A stretch of DNA of 64,000 bases, taken from positions 7,723,512 through 7,787,511 of the forward strand of contig CM046350.1 of assembly GCA_025403435.1 (NCBI GenBank), given 5' to 3'. A model generated the notes under the pieces. The model saw nothing but the letters and a program-made list of their open reading frames with translations. It made no database searches and was not told the DNA's origin. Position numbers and translations under genes: made by a program. Within the stretch, counting starts at the first letter, position 1, and each line of letters starts with the position of its first letter. Shown here piece after piece: positions 1-12,400 of this stretch. Origin of the DNA: Artocarpus heterophyllus (Eukaryota; Streptophyta; Magnoliopsida; Rosales; Moraceae).

Positions 1-2051
1 CATGAGCTGAATGCCACTACATCATTCTCTGTCTATCATTCCTTTTTAAGTAAGACGTTATCATTCAGATTTATTTAAAAAAAAAAAAAAACACAAACAC
101 ACACAGCACGCACACACACGAACTAGTAAACGATAATTATTTGTGAAACCCATCCGGTAAAAACGACAATGAAAAAAAGTCTGAAATGAAGTTCAAAGGT
201 AAAAAAAAAAATCCACACAAACGACAGCATTTGTAAAAGGGAGGACGTCAAAATTTATAAAACGACAATGAGTTTAAGGATAAGAACGACTCTTACAAAA
301 ACGACAATAATTCTGAAAGATGACGTTCAGAAAAACGACAATGCCTAAGAAATGACAACAAAACACGGCAGCATCTCTTGAAAACGATATGTAGTATGAT
401 ATTTATCTGCAAATGGCCAGAACCAGTGAATTCACATCCCAAAGTAAAACATCTTTGAAATGGGAGGTGTTAGAAGGTAATAAAGTGATTCCAGTCAACA
501 AGAGGCATCAAGATTTGCTTCCTTTTCTTTTCCTGTTATGTTATTTGCTTTTCTTTCGTTCAAAGGTTTGTTTGTAAATTGGAATCCATAGAGACACACG
601 GCCTCAAGGGTGGGGACTAAAATGCAAAAGGCCAAAGTTTGAAAAGAGCTTCACTATGGCCTCCAAACCAAAGAATCACACCAAGAATTTGGCTTTTGGA
701 ATGAAAGGCCAGTCTTATTTTTCGCCCCAAAGTTAGGCAGCTCTCAACGACAATGACACTTCAATCCTCCCCAAAACTCAACGCTTGTTTAAGGCCACAA
801 TTTTATGCTCCTCGGCATCCCCCATAAAACCGATTCTTACGTTGCTATAAATCACTGGTGTTTAGCACCACACTAACAGAAGATGGGTCCCACAACATAG
901 ACTCCGCAAAATGTTGGGACACCAACGATGCTCTCATATGATCACCGTTGTCGTAACTCATAACCTTCTAGCTCGTGAAAATGTCTCAGAAAGCCAATTG
1001 TTTACAAATTCACAAGCAAAAAAATAGACCTAGACCGCGCCTACACTTATCGTTAGACATCTCTTCTCTGCTTTTTTTAGTTCCAAACAAAGTGATCTTG
1101 CTACACACGTGTCGGTAAAACAAAATAGCTATCACATTACAAAATTGAAGGTTAAGTCTAATTCTTACGGTAGTTTCGCTATCATTAATGATGAGTAACT
1201 ACATTTTGTAACAAAGTTTGTAGCACTAAGAAACGTCTGATCTGTTTTAAAGAAAATAATGACCTTAATGAAAAAGAAATGGAAATTTAGTAAAACCTAA
1301 ATTATTGAGTAGAAGGCACAGGAAAGATCATTATCAGAGGTCAGTGAGGTGCTGTAAAGGATTTTGGGTCTACTCTTTTGAACAAAAGGGAAAGGGAACA
1401 TACATCTACTTTCACCCCACCGAAATTTTAAAAAGGACACCTTTGAATAGTGTGCTTTGAAGAGCTGGCTTGTGAATCAAAAAAGAGAAAAGTGTTGGAG
1501 CTTTACAGCCGATCATTCCTTCAATCTATTAGTTTTTTTTTTTTAATTACTACAGTGTAGAGACAATTTTACTTCAATTATAAAACATAATATTTTAACT
1601 GTTAAATTAAAATTTTAAACAACTAATTTTTAACTATCCGGTAAAGTTTACGACACGTTGTACAGAACTACTTCTATGGTGACGACTCTCTGATAATAAG
1701 CACAAAAACTGGCCTCATTTTGTGTCCCATTTAAAGAACACAGAAAAAAAAAATCCCAGTTTTTACCTTTTTTTAAATTCTGGCTATAACCAAGATAGTC
1801 AAAAAATAAATAAATGCAGCAAATTTTCTTGGACCAACTTGGGCGGTTTTTCCCCTACCTTGTTTGCATTCTATAATACATTATTTTCAAGGTTACAGAA
1901 AGCCCAGTTTCACATAAAATTTAAATCACTACTTCCACAAGCCAAAAGCACAGTAGAAGGTAAACAACACATTAAGAAACATATATTGCCTGACTTTTTT
2001 TTTTTTTTTTGTTTCTTTTCTACATGAGCAGAGAGGAATTAACAACAATTT

Positions 2052-2082
<31 letters not shown>

Positions 2083-2390
2083 GAGAGAGCAGAAATCCGC
2101 CAACATTACATGCGTCCAAAAAGCTTAACATTTTTTCGTTACTCAAGAAAAACATTAAACAAAAAGTCACATACGAATACAAGCAAGTCTCTTCCAAAGT
2201 TTTGGAGTAGTTTGGTGGGCATTCTTAAGGTTAAAATTCCCACTTTGTTCACTTCAATGAAGGTTCAAGAGGCATCCTGTCTTGCTTTCCACTAACTATT
2301 GAAAACATAAACAAAAAATGAACGTGTAGTTAGAAGATATAACCAATTAACAAATATGAACACAGTTATAGATAAAAATAAGTAGATATA
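1..2390. other. Noncoding flank downstream of the Aux/IAA gene
   Basis: No coding region is supportable here. The stretch is AT-rich with poly-A/poly-T runs. Open frames at about 1722-2027 and 2110-2295 are low-complexity and resemble nothing I know. The part nearest 2390 should hold the 3' untranslated region of the minus-strand Aux/IAA gene, but I cannot fix its polyadenylation site. The first 760 bases carry a dispersed ACGACAAT repeat, listed separately. A GA-rich run lies near 2070-2090. Confidence 0.6.
163..755. repeat. Cluster of ACGACAAT short repeats
   Basis: The octamer ACGACAAT occurs at 163-170, 262-269, 301-308, 335-342 and 747-754. Close variants are ACGACAGCAT at 221 and ACGAC at 286. 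Most copies are preceded by a run of A. Clustered, irregularly spaced short repeats of this kind are typical of the subterminal transposase-binding regions of CACTA (En/Spm) elements. No terminal repeat is visible and the element would start left of the window, so that identity is only an inference. Confidence 0.45.
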
Positions 2391-2492
2391 TCAAAACTCA
2401 CGGCTAAGAGCAGAAAGTTCTGAACTCTTGAGCACTCGCAGCCTCTTCACTGTTGAGACAAACATACTGCCAACCAAAGCATAACAAAACTC

Positions 2493-2523
<31 letters not shown>

Positions 2524-4003
2524 TACTTTTATCCACTATGAAATATGCACACAAACAAGGAAATATAATGAACAGAGCCAAGATTGTGAGGCTAAAAAGA
2601 CTAGGAATCTAATGCTGTTTTTTTGCCTTAGGGAATGACAAAACAATATAAACCACCCAAATTGATGGTATAGAAAACAAGGAATAAATATAAATATAAA
2701 AATTAAAAAAAAAAAAAGGAGAAGATGCTTACTGCCACGGGACATCCCCAACAAGCATTCTGTCCCCTTCATTATCTTCATAAACAAGAGTATATTCCCC
2801 ACTTCCGTCCAGTAATCCTGTAATTGCCTTCTCTTCCTCTTGCTTGATTTGGATTCCACCACCACAAGAATCTCTTTGAGCTATATAAATCACAGTAATA
2901 GCAAAAGACAAACCAAAAAAAAAAAAAAGAATTAAATTTTAAAAAATGGTTCGGTAAAAAGTGGATTGACCATTTGTAAAATTTTTTTTATTTTTTATTT
3001 TTTTTTACCGGCAAGGAGGCCTCGGAAGAGTTGATCAACGACGGAGGAGAGCTTTTCATAGGTGTCGTACGCTTTAAGGTCGACTTTTCTTCCAATAGCG
3101 ACCCCTTCCATGTTGATCTTGACGAAGAGAGTACTTTTCCCACTGGTTTCAACCGGTTTGTCCCTTGGAATCTTGTCGTTTTGAGATTCTGTTGTCGTTA
3201 TGATGGGTTTTGATCCTGTACTTGTGCTAGCCAGGTTCTTCCTAAACGACCGAATTGGAGGCCAACCCACTACTGGTGCTGGGGCAGTTCTGTTGAGAAA
3301 GAGAAAAGAAAAGAAAATTTCGATAAAAATAACTGCATGGGATATAAATAGAATAAAGATAAGATCAAGTTGTTGATAGAAAACTAGATTATAACATGGA
3401 AATGGGAGGTTATGGGATAAGAGGGTGAATTTACCAAAACAAGCAAAGATAACATGAGAAATTATGAAACAAACGTAAACCTCTCAGAGTGAATATGCTC
3501 TGTGAAAAGAAGACGAAAATAGAAACAAAGAAAAGAGAAGAAAGGAAGACAAAAAAAAAAAGTTACCTTTTCTGAGAACTGGAGGTGTTGGGGACAGCTG
3601 TATTAGTTGCAGGAGAAAATGACTTCTTCCCTGCATTTTGCACCTGCAAGTTCTGGGACACTTCTTTTGCCACAACGGGCAACTGATGAAGAAACGACGT
3701 CGCTTTCCCAGAAGAAGAAGAGGAAGAGCGCCATGGGGTTTGGGGTTGGTTTCCATAGCCGAGAGAGAGATCATCACCAACTCTTTCTCTGTTGTTGTTG
3801 TCGTTTTTGAGACGCCAGTTTTCACCGGGTGGACCAAGGCCAAGCCTGAGTTCAAGCTTTTTCTCATCTGAACGACACCCATGGCTGCTTTTATCTTCAT
3901 TATTAGTAGTGCTAATGTCCCTGTTCGTAAGCCATTCTCTGTTTTTGGGAATCAAGTCTAGCAGCTGAGGACAGATTTCTTCTCTCCTTGTGTTTCCTTC
4001 CAT
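2391..4003 (-). CDS. IAA26: Aux/IAA transcriptional repressor, IAA26/IAA18 type
   Basis: Nuclear auxin co-repressor. It binds ARF factors through its PB1 domain, recruits TOPLESS through an EAR motif, and is degraded after auxin-dependent binding to TIR1/AFB. Minus-strand coding exons are 4003-3567, 3289-3009, 2880-2733 and 2466-2391, all with GT-AG borders and matching phases, giving 942 nt or 313 residues. Start ATG is 4003-4001; stop TGA is 2393-2391. Visible motifs in order: EAR-type [12 protein letters not shown] about residues 50-61; degron [10 protein letters not shown] at the start of the second exon; PB1 first half [18 protein letters not shown] with its conserved lysine; acidic patch [14 protein letters not shown]; basic C-terminal segment [10 protein letters not shown]. 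The N-terminus and the KR just before the degron match Arabidopsis IAA26 (PAP1) better than other family members. Length is slightly above the usual 230-300. The degron is intact, so the protein should be auxin-labile. No lesions seen. Confidence 0.93.
2485..2521. repeat. (ATA)n microsatellite in the last Aux/IAA intron
   Basis: About eleven perfect TAA/ATA units lie in the intron between the third and last coding exons, close to the acceptor of the 76-nt last exon. Likely length-polymorphic; no function is implied. Confidence 0.85.
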
Positions 4004-5100
4004 GTATAAATGGTCTCAAACCAACAGATTTTGACAACCCCAGATGGAAAAATCACCGCTTGTTAATCTTTTATTACAACAAAGGAGCAAATAGGATAAC
4101 TTCACTGGAAAATTTTTGGAACCCAACAAAAGAGTTACTATATATCAGAATCAATAAAACTTGACCTAAACACATTACACATAAAAAAAGGACACAACAA
4201 GTGAAAGTAAAAGGTGGAAATTAGGTCATGTACCTTTTCTATGTCCTCAACCAAAGCTTAACATTTTGAAAACCCAACTTCCCAATATTGCTCAAAATAT
4301 GGTTGCACAAGTATAAGAAAGAGCTCACTTCAAAAAAAAAAAGAGCTGGAATATAGAGAGAAGATTTCTTTCAGAAACAGCCACAAACTTTGACAGCCTC
4401 AAGGCAAGCTCAACCCATGAAAATCCTTAAAACCAACAATACAACTCCTGGAAATGAAACTCACAACATGAGCATATGATTATAAAAACCTACAAAAGAA
4501 AACCCCACCAAGGGAAAGGAATAGAGAGAAAGGAAAAAAAAAAAGACCCCAAATAGAATAACAATCCAAAAACCAAAAGAAAGAGAGGGGGGAAGCTATA
4601 ATAGAGGTGGTATTGATGTCTTAGCACGCTTAGTGGGCTTCTTACTTTCTCTCCTCTCCTTTTGGGATTATATGAAGGAGCAAAACCACACACAAGAAGA
4701 GCGTTTCACACAAAGAAAGAAAAGAAAGAATGACAAAAACCAGAGAGAGAGAGAGAGAGATTCCCCTTTCACTCAAAGAAGCGGAAAACAAGAAGGGAAA
4801 TAGAACAAAAAGCACGCAAGCAGAGCACGGCCTTATTTTTTTCTCCCCTGGAAAAACGACTTTTGGTGGTTTTTGTTGAGCTGAGGAAGCAAAGCGTGCT
4901 ATGCTGACCTCCTCCCCAGAAGATAATACTCTACACCTCCCTTATTTGCTGTTGTGTCTACCACACTCACCAACACAAACAACACACCTTTAGCCCCTTT
5001 CTTTGCGCACACTACCCCTAACATCCCCCTTTATTAGAGTCTTGTCCAAGAGACAGAAGAGAGAGAAGAGAGAGAAAGAGAGCAAATTCTTTTTTTTTTT
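4004..5100 (-). promoter_or_regulatory. 5' leader and proximal promoter region of the Aux/IAA gene
   Basis: Sequence directly upstream of the Aux/IAA start codon, read on the minus strand. It holds CT-rich (GA-rich on the plus strand) tracts at about 4740-4760 and 5050-5095, typical of plant core promoters and 5' leaders. I found no convincing TATA box and cannot place the transcription start. No canonical TGTCTC auxin-response element cluster was noticed. A short open frame at 4490-4693 lacks an ATG and is not called. Confidence 0.45.
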
Positions 5101-5410
5101 TTTCCTGTTTTTGTTTATTTGTTGGTGTGAAAGTAGCAAATAATATGCTTAAGGATGGCATTAATAATAGAGTCCTTGCTTAATACATCACCCTCAAAAC
5201 ATATTTACTTCTTTTTTAAAAGTGTCATTAAAGTCATTGACTTAGGTAGTGGCTTAATTGAATTGTCTTGTAGATATGAAACACTTTATTATTTTAATCA
5301 AGTTTTATTTTTGGTTCGCGTTTTTAACTTGGATTGCCTTTTTTAGTATGTCCAGACAGAGGAAATTGACCTTTCAAAAAAAAAAGGAAAAAGAAGGAAA
5401 AAAGGAAACA

Positions 5411-5545
5411 GAAAATTGATGGATGGATGGATGGCATGCCATCTGCCATTTGCCATTTGCCATTTGCCATTTGCCATTGATTAATCTTATTTTTATTTAT
5501 TATTATTGTTGTTGTTGTTATCATTATTATTATTATTGTTATTAT
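5411..5545. repeat. Compound microsatellite: GATG units, CATTTGC heptamers, then TTA/TTG triplets
   Basis: Four GATG tetramers (about 5419-5434) are followed, after GCATGCCATCTGC, by about five head-to-tail CATTTGC heptamers to about 5478. A TTATTA/GTTGTT triplet-rich tract continues to about 5545. Three different unit lengths sit side by side. Confidence 0.8.
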
Positions 5546-8220
5546 CATTGTTTCCACAGAGAGAGAGTTGAGAAAGGATTTGCATGATCCATCTTTGCAG
5601 AGGCAAATAGATGTGCAATAAAAAACATGCAGATACCATGATCTTGTCTGCACTCTTCCTCAATTGCAATACACCGCAAGAAAAAAAGAAATGAAATTAA
5701 AAAAAAAAAAAAGAAAAACAGATCCTAGTCGTTTGATCAAAAATGCATTTTGGGTCTTGGGATGCGAAATGAAAATGCTTAATCTGACACAAAGCTCAAG
5801 AAAAACACTCTGACCCAATCAGCTTAAAGGGTAGCCGCTTTTGTTGCTTTCCTGTTTCTGCCGTGGTTGAGGGGGAGGCTTAAATTCTGTCCGTACGCTA
5901 ATTTTACAGTTTTGAATTTACTCGGCACAATAATCGTCCAAATTTACATGCATCGTAGAAAAAACAACTTAAATATATAACTTTCTAAGCTATGGTCTCA
6001 TTTTCACGGACCCTTTAAGTTCAAACTCTCTTGTATGACTATTCTGGCCCTTTGCTTCTTGAATTAAAACACTACTTTTTTTAATGATTATTTTTATTTG
6101 TGCCCTCAAACTTTACGTGTATTCTCATTTTGTTCTCCAATATTTGAAAACTTTCACTTTACTACTTCAAATATTTTTAGTCCCCTTTAACCTCAATTTT
6201 AAAATTCTCATTAAAAACAAACAGTATAAATTTCAGAATTTAAATGGAAAATTTTGAAATTTTATTTTTTTGAAACTTTTCGGTTCCCATTTCGCCTCAT
6301 GGACAAACTTGTCCACTTAATCTACGTTACTAATGCTTCATTTTTGTTAATCAAGTTTATCTTTATCAAATAGAGATTAAGGAAGGCATATGGTGAGATT
6401 ATTATTAAATCTCTGTTTAGCCTCTCTGATCATGTATATCACATTTGTTTTTAATGGAAATTAGACAAAGAGTTGATACTAATTCAAAGTCTATAGTAGT
6501 GAGTGAGAGTTTTTGAAGAACATGGGACAAAGTGAAAATATATATAAAGTTGGGGACACGAATGCAAACAATCATTTTTCAATGTCAATACAGGCTACAA
6601 TTGAGCCTGCAACTATTCTTTTTTTTTTTTTTTGGTCTTGTTTTGTCTTTTCTTGTGTATCGACAGTATTTGGATAACCAATGTATCTATTACCTTTTCC
6701 ACTAGCTTAAACTTTTTTTCCAACTTATTAGTTATATATGTATAAGAGCTTCAACATATTTGGCAAAGAAAATTAGTTCTCAAACCGATGTCTGGTAAGA
6801 ACTAGGGAGGATAAAATCCTCAACAGCAAAACGTCATGAGAAACGATGTTAGCTTTTTGCGTTTTCTTTAACGAAAGTACAAATTTCCTATATTTATCAA
6901 ATGAAAACGTGTACATCTGGACATCAATGTGGAACTAAACTAACAAAGCATCGCCAAAAGTAAATTAATAAACAAATAAAATGACTATTACTAGTCCAAT
7001 TTTTAGTTGGGAAATCCTTGTTACATTTTTGTTATATTTTATTCTTTTTTTAGCCCTACTTTGAAAATTTTAAGTAGGCTGGTCCACGCCCCCACGTGCA
7101 CTTTCGGCAAAGCATTAACTTGAAAAGAATGATAAAAGAATTTTGGCCATCCCCAAGTTATGTAGAATTTTGAGCATCAGATTACTCTGTTTACCAAACA
7201 TATGTCTAATGGTCATAAGAAGCATATTTTCTTGCAATGTAGCAATCACTCGCAAAGTAACTTTGAAAACCACATGAAAATGAAAACGACTCTGATGTAT
7301 TTCTACCCTTTTGTGCATGGGGTCGTGGGAATAAAAAAATAAAAAAACATTCAAACGTACTATTTTGGGGGTGCAGATTTTCTACCTTTCCATAGATGGG
7401 GTACAATAATATTTCTCTTTGTATTTTTGGGAAGACAACAAAAAAGTTTAGTAGATTTTGTGTATATCGGTGGACTGGGTCGGTGAAAATGTTGCCAAAC
7501 TATAAAAAGCTAGGGAGAAACGTTCTCTTAAATCCAAAATCATGTTTATCTAAAATGGCACAAGCGTAATATTGCAATTCCAATTGAAGTTTTTTCGTCA
7601 TTAAAACCATAACTTTCTAGATCTTAAAAAAATTTAAAAAAAAAACACATTTTTTTGAAGCATTTTTAGGAACCTAGTTAATTAATGCAATTTCTCTTGT
7701 ACGAATCAAAGGGATACTTGATATCTGTCTTTTAATCGTCATATCTATTAGTTAAAAAAATTCTTAATAGAGAAGACAATTTTACTCTACTAATAAAACA
7801 AAATGTATTAGTCATAGCATAAGGATTTTAATGGTTTGATATGCGAATGTTCACGTTAGATAATTATAACATACGATAAAAAATTGTTTTCAGTCACAAT
7901 TCAAACTGTAACAAACTTAATTTAATAGCTAAACACTCATATTTTATTGACGAAATAAAATTACTTTTTTCACCTTAAATTCTAATAAAAAGTTTATTTT
8001 AATCATATATTACCTTTTTTAAATGTGCCCCACGAATAAAGATTCTATCTGAGAAGTCCCCAGTCAATTAAATTGAAAAATTAAATTGAAAAGGGATTGT
8101 AAGAGGAAAGTTAATTAAAAGATTACGAAAGCATGTTTTTAAATTAGCAAAAAAGAAATGAGAAAATTAAAAGAAAAGAAAAAAAAAGAACAGCCGATTT
8201 TTAATCAAGAAAGGTTTGAT
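5546..8220. other. AT-rich intergenic sequence, no gene seen
   Basis: Very AT-rich with poly-A/T runs. The open frames at 7115-7406 overlap each other and show no known domain or codon regularity. One CACGTG core occurs at 7093-7098 within a short GC-rich patch. Nothing else is supportable. Confidence 0.6.
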
Positions 8221-8520
8221 AGAGTGGCCGAGAAAGAAGTGGCCGGCTACTCTGGGATTGGATACTGAGAAACGCGTCCTAACATAGACCTCCTAAGGCA
8301 GGCTGCCATGTGGCTTTATGTTAGGGCAACTGTCACGTGTCACTCAGTTAAATCCCTACTTCTTTTGTGGTCCCCACGGCATCCAAACTCTTTTATTTTT
8401 ATCTCGCGTGCAGTGCACGTGACTATTTGGCTCCGTCCACCCAACATGCTCGATCTTTAACGCCCCACGTACCCTTTTTGATTTCTCTCTGAGCGGGTCG
8501 GCGGAATTATTGCGTACAGA
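8221..8520. promoter_or_regulatory. GC-richer patch with CACGTG (G-box/ABRE) cores
   Basis: This 300-bp stretch is clearly less AT-rich than its surroundings and contains perfect CACGTG palindromes at 8334-8339 (context TGTCACGTGTCA) and 8416-8421 (context GTGCACGTGACT), plus CCCCACGTACC near 8463. CACGTG is the core bound by plant bZIP and bHLH factors. No adjacent gene start is visible. The closest gene is the Aux/IAA gene about 4 kb away, transcribed away from this patch. It could be a distal element, a promoter of an unseen noncoding transcript, or chance. Confidence 0.3.
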
Positions 8521-8890
8521 GGTCCTATGATAATGTCAGTAACAATTTCATCTATTAATGGCATGGCACAAATAATTATCATTAATAATTTAGTTTAATT
8601 TGGCCAATTCTTTCAAATATCAATTTTATTTTTAACTTTGACGGAATAATGACGACGTTTTGTTGTTAATTATTCCCCACGTTATTATAAATTGGATAGC
8701 TTATGTTCTTTGTTACATATTTTGTGTTATTTCAATAATAACATATCATTTTTTGCCATAATTAATAACATAATATTTTAATTGATACAGTATTTTAATT
8801 CACGTGATAGGATATTATTAAAGGATATGAAAATAAAAAAATAAGACATATAAGCTAAATTGTTAAAATTTTAATTAAAATGATTGTTAA

Positions 8891-9433
8891 TATAGGACCT
8901 GTTTGTTTCGATAACTCTTTAGATTTTTTAGACTCAAATATAAATTTGAGTATTAAAAATTCTTTCGATACGTGCTTGTTTCTCAAAATTTGAATCATTT
9001 GAGTATCAAGAATCCAATTTTTCAGAGTTCTGACTCCCCTTAAACTTTTGATACTCGGATATCTTTGCTACAGTAAAAACTAAAATTCTCTCTCTTGAAA
9101 AAAAATCATAACTTCTTCATTTGTTATCCAATTAAAATGATTCTTTTTTTATTATGTTCCTAGTAAAGAGATGAATAAATTAAGTTCACTATTGCATATT
9201 TTTTAGGATCCTTAACATTAAAATTTTATTAAATTTATTGATAAATAAAAAACTATTTTCACTACATCTCTAAACACAAATTTCAATTTTATTCTATACT
9301 CAGATTAAAACTTAAATGCACATCCAAATATCAATTCTGATAACAATTCAAACCACTAACTTAAATCTTAATTCAAATCACATTAACTCAAATCAAATCA
9401 TTAATTTAAATATATTTACCAAATAGATCTATA
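8891..9433. mobile_element. Possible MITE (hAT-like ends)
   Basis: The left end TATAGGACCTGTTTG and the right end, read inverted as TATAGATCTATTTGG, form imperfect terminal inverted repeats about 540 bp apart. Sequence between is AT-rich with repeated TTTGAGTAT and TCAAATC motifs and no coding capacity. No clear target duplication was seen, so the borders are approximate. Confidence 0.35.
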
Positions 9434-12400
9434 ACGTGCCTGTCGTAATAAGCTTCCAATCAAATACACTAATGAGAAAATGGCTCTTAATTGAAGTTAG
9501 TGATCACATGACGTGAAACACCTAAGGTGAAACAATTTTGAACGAAATATAATAGGCCACAATTGCTTTTGAAAAGTCTTAAAAGCAAATTTTTTTACCA
9601 AGAATATAATTTATTTCCTAGTTTGCAAACACAACATAAAAATCATGTCTAGTCTAAAAGATCCTACAAAATAAAAAGCACACAATTATTAGATTTAAAT
9701 AGTGGACGCTCCCACATGGGTAGTGGAATCACGAATCTTTTACTAAAAAAAAAAAAAAAAACTAAATTTCTTATTTTTATCAGGTGCATCGCGTACTAGA
9801 GCAGTAAATGCTCGAAGAAAAAAAAAAAAAAAAAACCCCACAAAATCCAACCAAATGCCGTGGGGTCCATGCCAAAACGTCCGTATTGGAATCACCAAGA
9901 TTTGTGACCAGAGACCGTGCAAAATTGGGCTAAGAGATGCTGGCCGTTGATCTTGCAGGACAAGGTGATGCTCGTGATGTAGGTGTCAAATCGGAATAAG
10001 CTTTTTAGGAGATAGATTGAGAGAGAGAGAGGTCGTACTGGCAATGATCTTTTGTCCTCAGCGAAACATAGAATTTATTAGACGCACATCAGACAAAGGC
10101 GCACTAGAGGCTGCCTGTCATATCATGGGAGTCTTGTTGATGGGATAATTCCGACCGTCTGATTTCTCCCTTATCTTAATTTCTTTGCTGCTCTATCCTT
10201 TTGTTTCTACTTGGTGTGTTGTGTATCCTGATATATATATATGTATATATCATGATATATGTATCACGTAAAAATGTAGTGCATCACGATGTATATTATA
10301 TATATATATATATATATATTTGTTGGATGAAGTTGGAATTCAATAACTGTTCCGAAGGTTGTGTTTGTATGGCTTTTAACTCGTCATCCAATTAAAATAA
10401 GTGTTTGTAAAAATGTAGTTAAAATTATATGTTTAAAATCAAAATACAGTGATATGTAAAAGTTTAATACTGTAACAGTTTAAGCAAATTATTTTACGAT
10501 GTTAGTAAAAGATATCTTTACTTGGTTGTGAAATATACCTTTTTTTAAGGAAAAAAAAGTTATAAACCTAAAGACAATATGTTTTTACGCGACACGTGAA
10601 TTATTCACGAAATAATCTATGTATCCTATCCACGATAATAAAACTAATAAGGTGTTTTAGGTTGTGATTTTAGTCATATAATATCAATGACAGATAATTT
10701 AAATTTTTTATATATTACAATACGCGATTTTAACTATACAATTTTTACTCTTCTTTTGTACCAAAAACCTTGTTGAGAAAAACAAATATTCTTAACACCC
10801 CACCAAGTAACCGTGGTTAAGGACCTTTTATGTTTTTTTTTTCTTTTTTTTTTTGGTAATAATCATGATGATCTTTTGATCAGAGATAAGCATGAAACTT
10901 TCTTAGAAATATGGTGCAGTATGAGCAGGTGCTCAAACCAACATGGCAGGGTACAACGTACCCATGATTCTACATATAATAATAAGCTTTGTTAGAGTAT
11001 TGGCTGCTTATTTTCAGCAGAAAACGACAAGATGATTAACTGGCTCTTAGGCGTCATCTTATCCTCAGAAATCAGTTAACCATTAACCAAAAGTCAATAA
11101 CATCAAGGATTAGGCATGCAACTTAAAAAATTTATGGAGCAACAAAATCCACGTTAATCAACCATTTAAAGCGTAATAAATGAGCAACTCAAACCTTTCT
11201 TATAAGTATTTGAGTGTTTGGTAAAGTAAGAGACGTTGATTAAAATTGTTTTTATTATAGCATATAAAAATTTTATATTATAGTAATTATTTTATTATTG
11301 TTGTAACGTGTAAAAATTTTATACTATTTATAATTATTGAGAAAATGATGAGACCACTTTTTACCGAAACACTTTATAGATGTATCCTTCGTCGGACCAC
11401 ATTCATTAATATATAGCTCAGCTAAAGTTTGAGCTTAGACAAATTTGTAGCTTTCTTTCCCAATCAAAATTGTAAATGTGTATCTAAAGTTTACAAACTT
11501 CAAGTGGCATTTAAATATCTTTTAGTTTGATGGGCATTCTCACTTAATGTCAAAAACAACGGCTTTCCATTTTTATTTCAATTGGGTTAATCATGTCAGC
11601 AGAATGTTCTATTATTGAATGCTAAAATTTAATGTCTCACTGACACTTTAGTTTTAACTCATTAGTTATAACTATAAAAAGTATAAAGCTCTAAGCAGTT
11701 AAAACAAAAAATTGTTATGGCGTAAAATTCTTACGTATTATAATTTTTAAATTTAAAGCTTCAGTTATAAATGAAGTGGCAAACTGCCTAAATTCTCTAT
11801 TAGTTTTGAACAACTCATCAGTTTTTTTTGCCTAAACTTCTCAACAAATGTTTGTAATTCCATGTCTCTAGAAGGAACGGCGTAGCTTCTTTCATGAGTG
11901 GCCGAAAAACGAGCAATATTAACATGTGAATTATCCTTCCACGGCCAAACAAAACCTACCCCAGGTGGCCTTATCGAGACAACGTCTGATGTCCCAATTT
12001 TATTGTGCTTTCCACATCAAATATTGTTCTTTTCCTCTCTCTCTCTCTCTCTCTTCCCCTATCTCTCTATAATGCTGTTGGCATTTCTGAAAGCTGTGGG
12101 CTAAAATGAAAAGTCCTTCTACGATATGACTTTATGTTAATACATAAAACAGACTGATATATATATATATAAATATATATTTATGTATTTTGCAATGTTG
12201 AAAAAAACAAAACCCTGTGGAGAAAACATGTTTTCAAGTCCTACCACAAAAATCTGTTAAAATGATGGGAGAATTCCACGGTACCTATTTTGGTACAACC
12301 ATTTTTTTTTCCCTTCCTTGTTACGCGTTTTGTTGAACATCAAAGTCCAATATCCACACACCACTGGCAGGCACCAACTATAAAACGACGACCACCACCA

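Noticed and set aside
10201..10395. Tyr/Ile-rich 64-codon frame
   Set aside because: It is the translation of a TA microsatellite and flanks.
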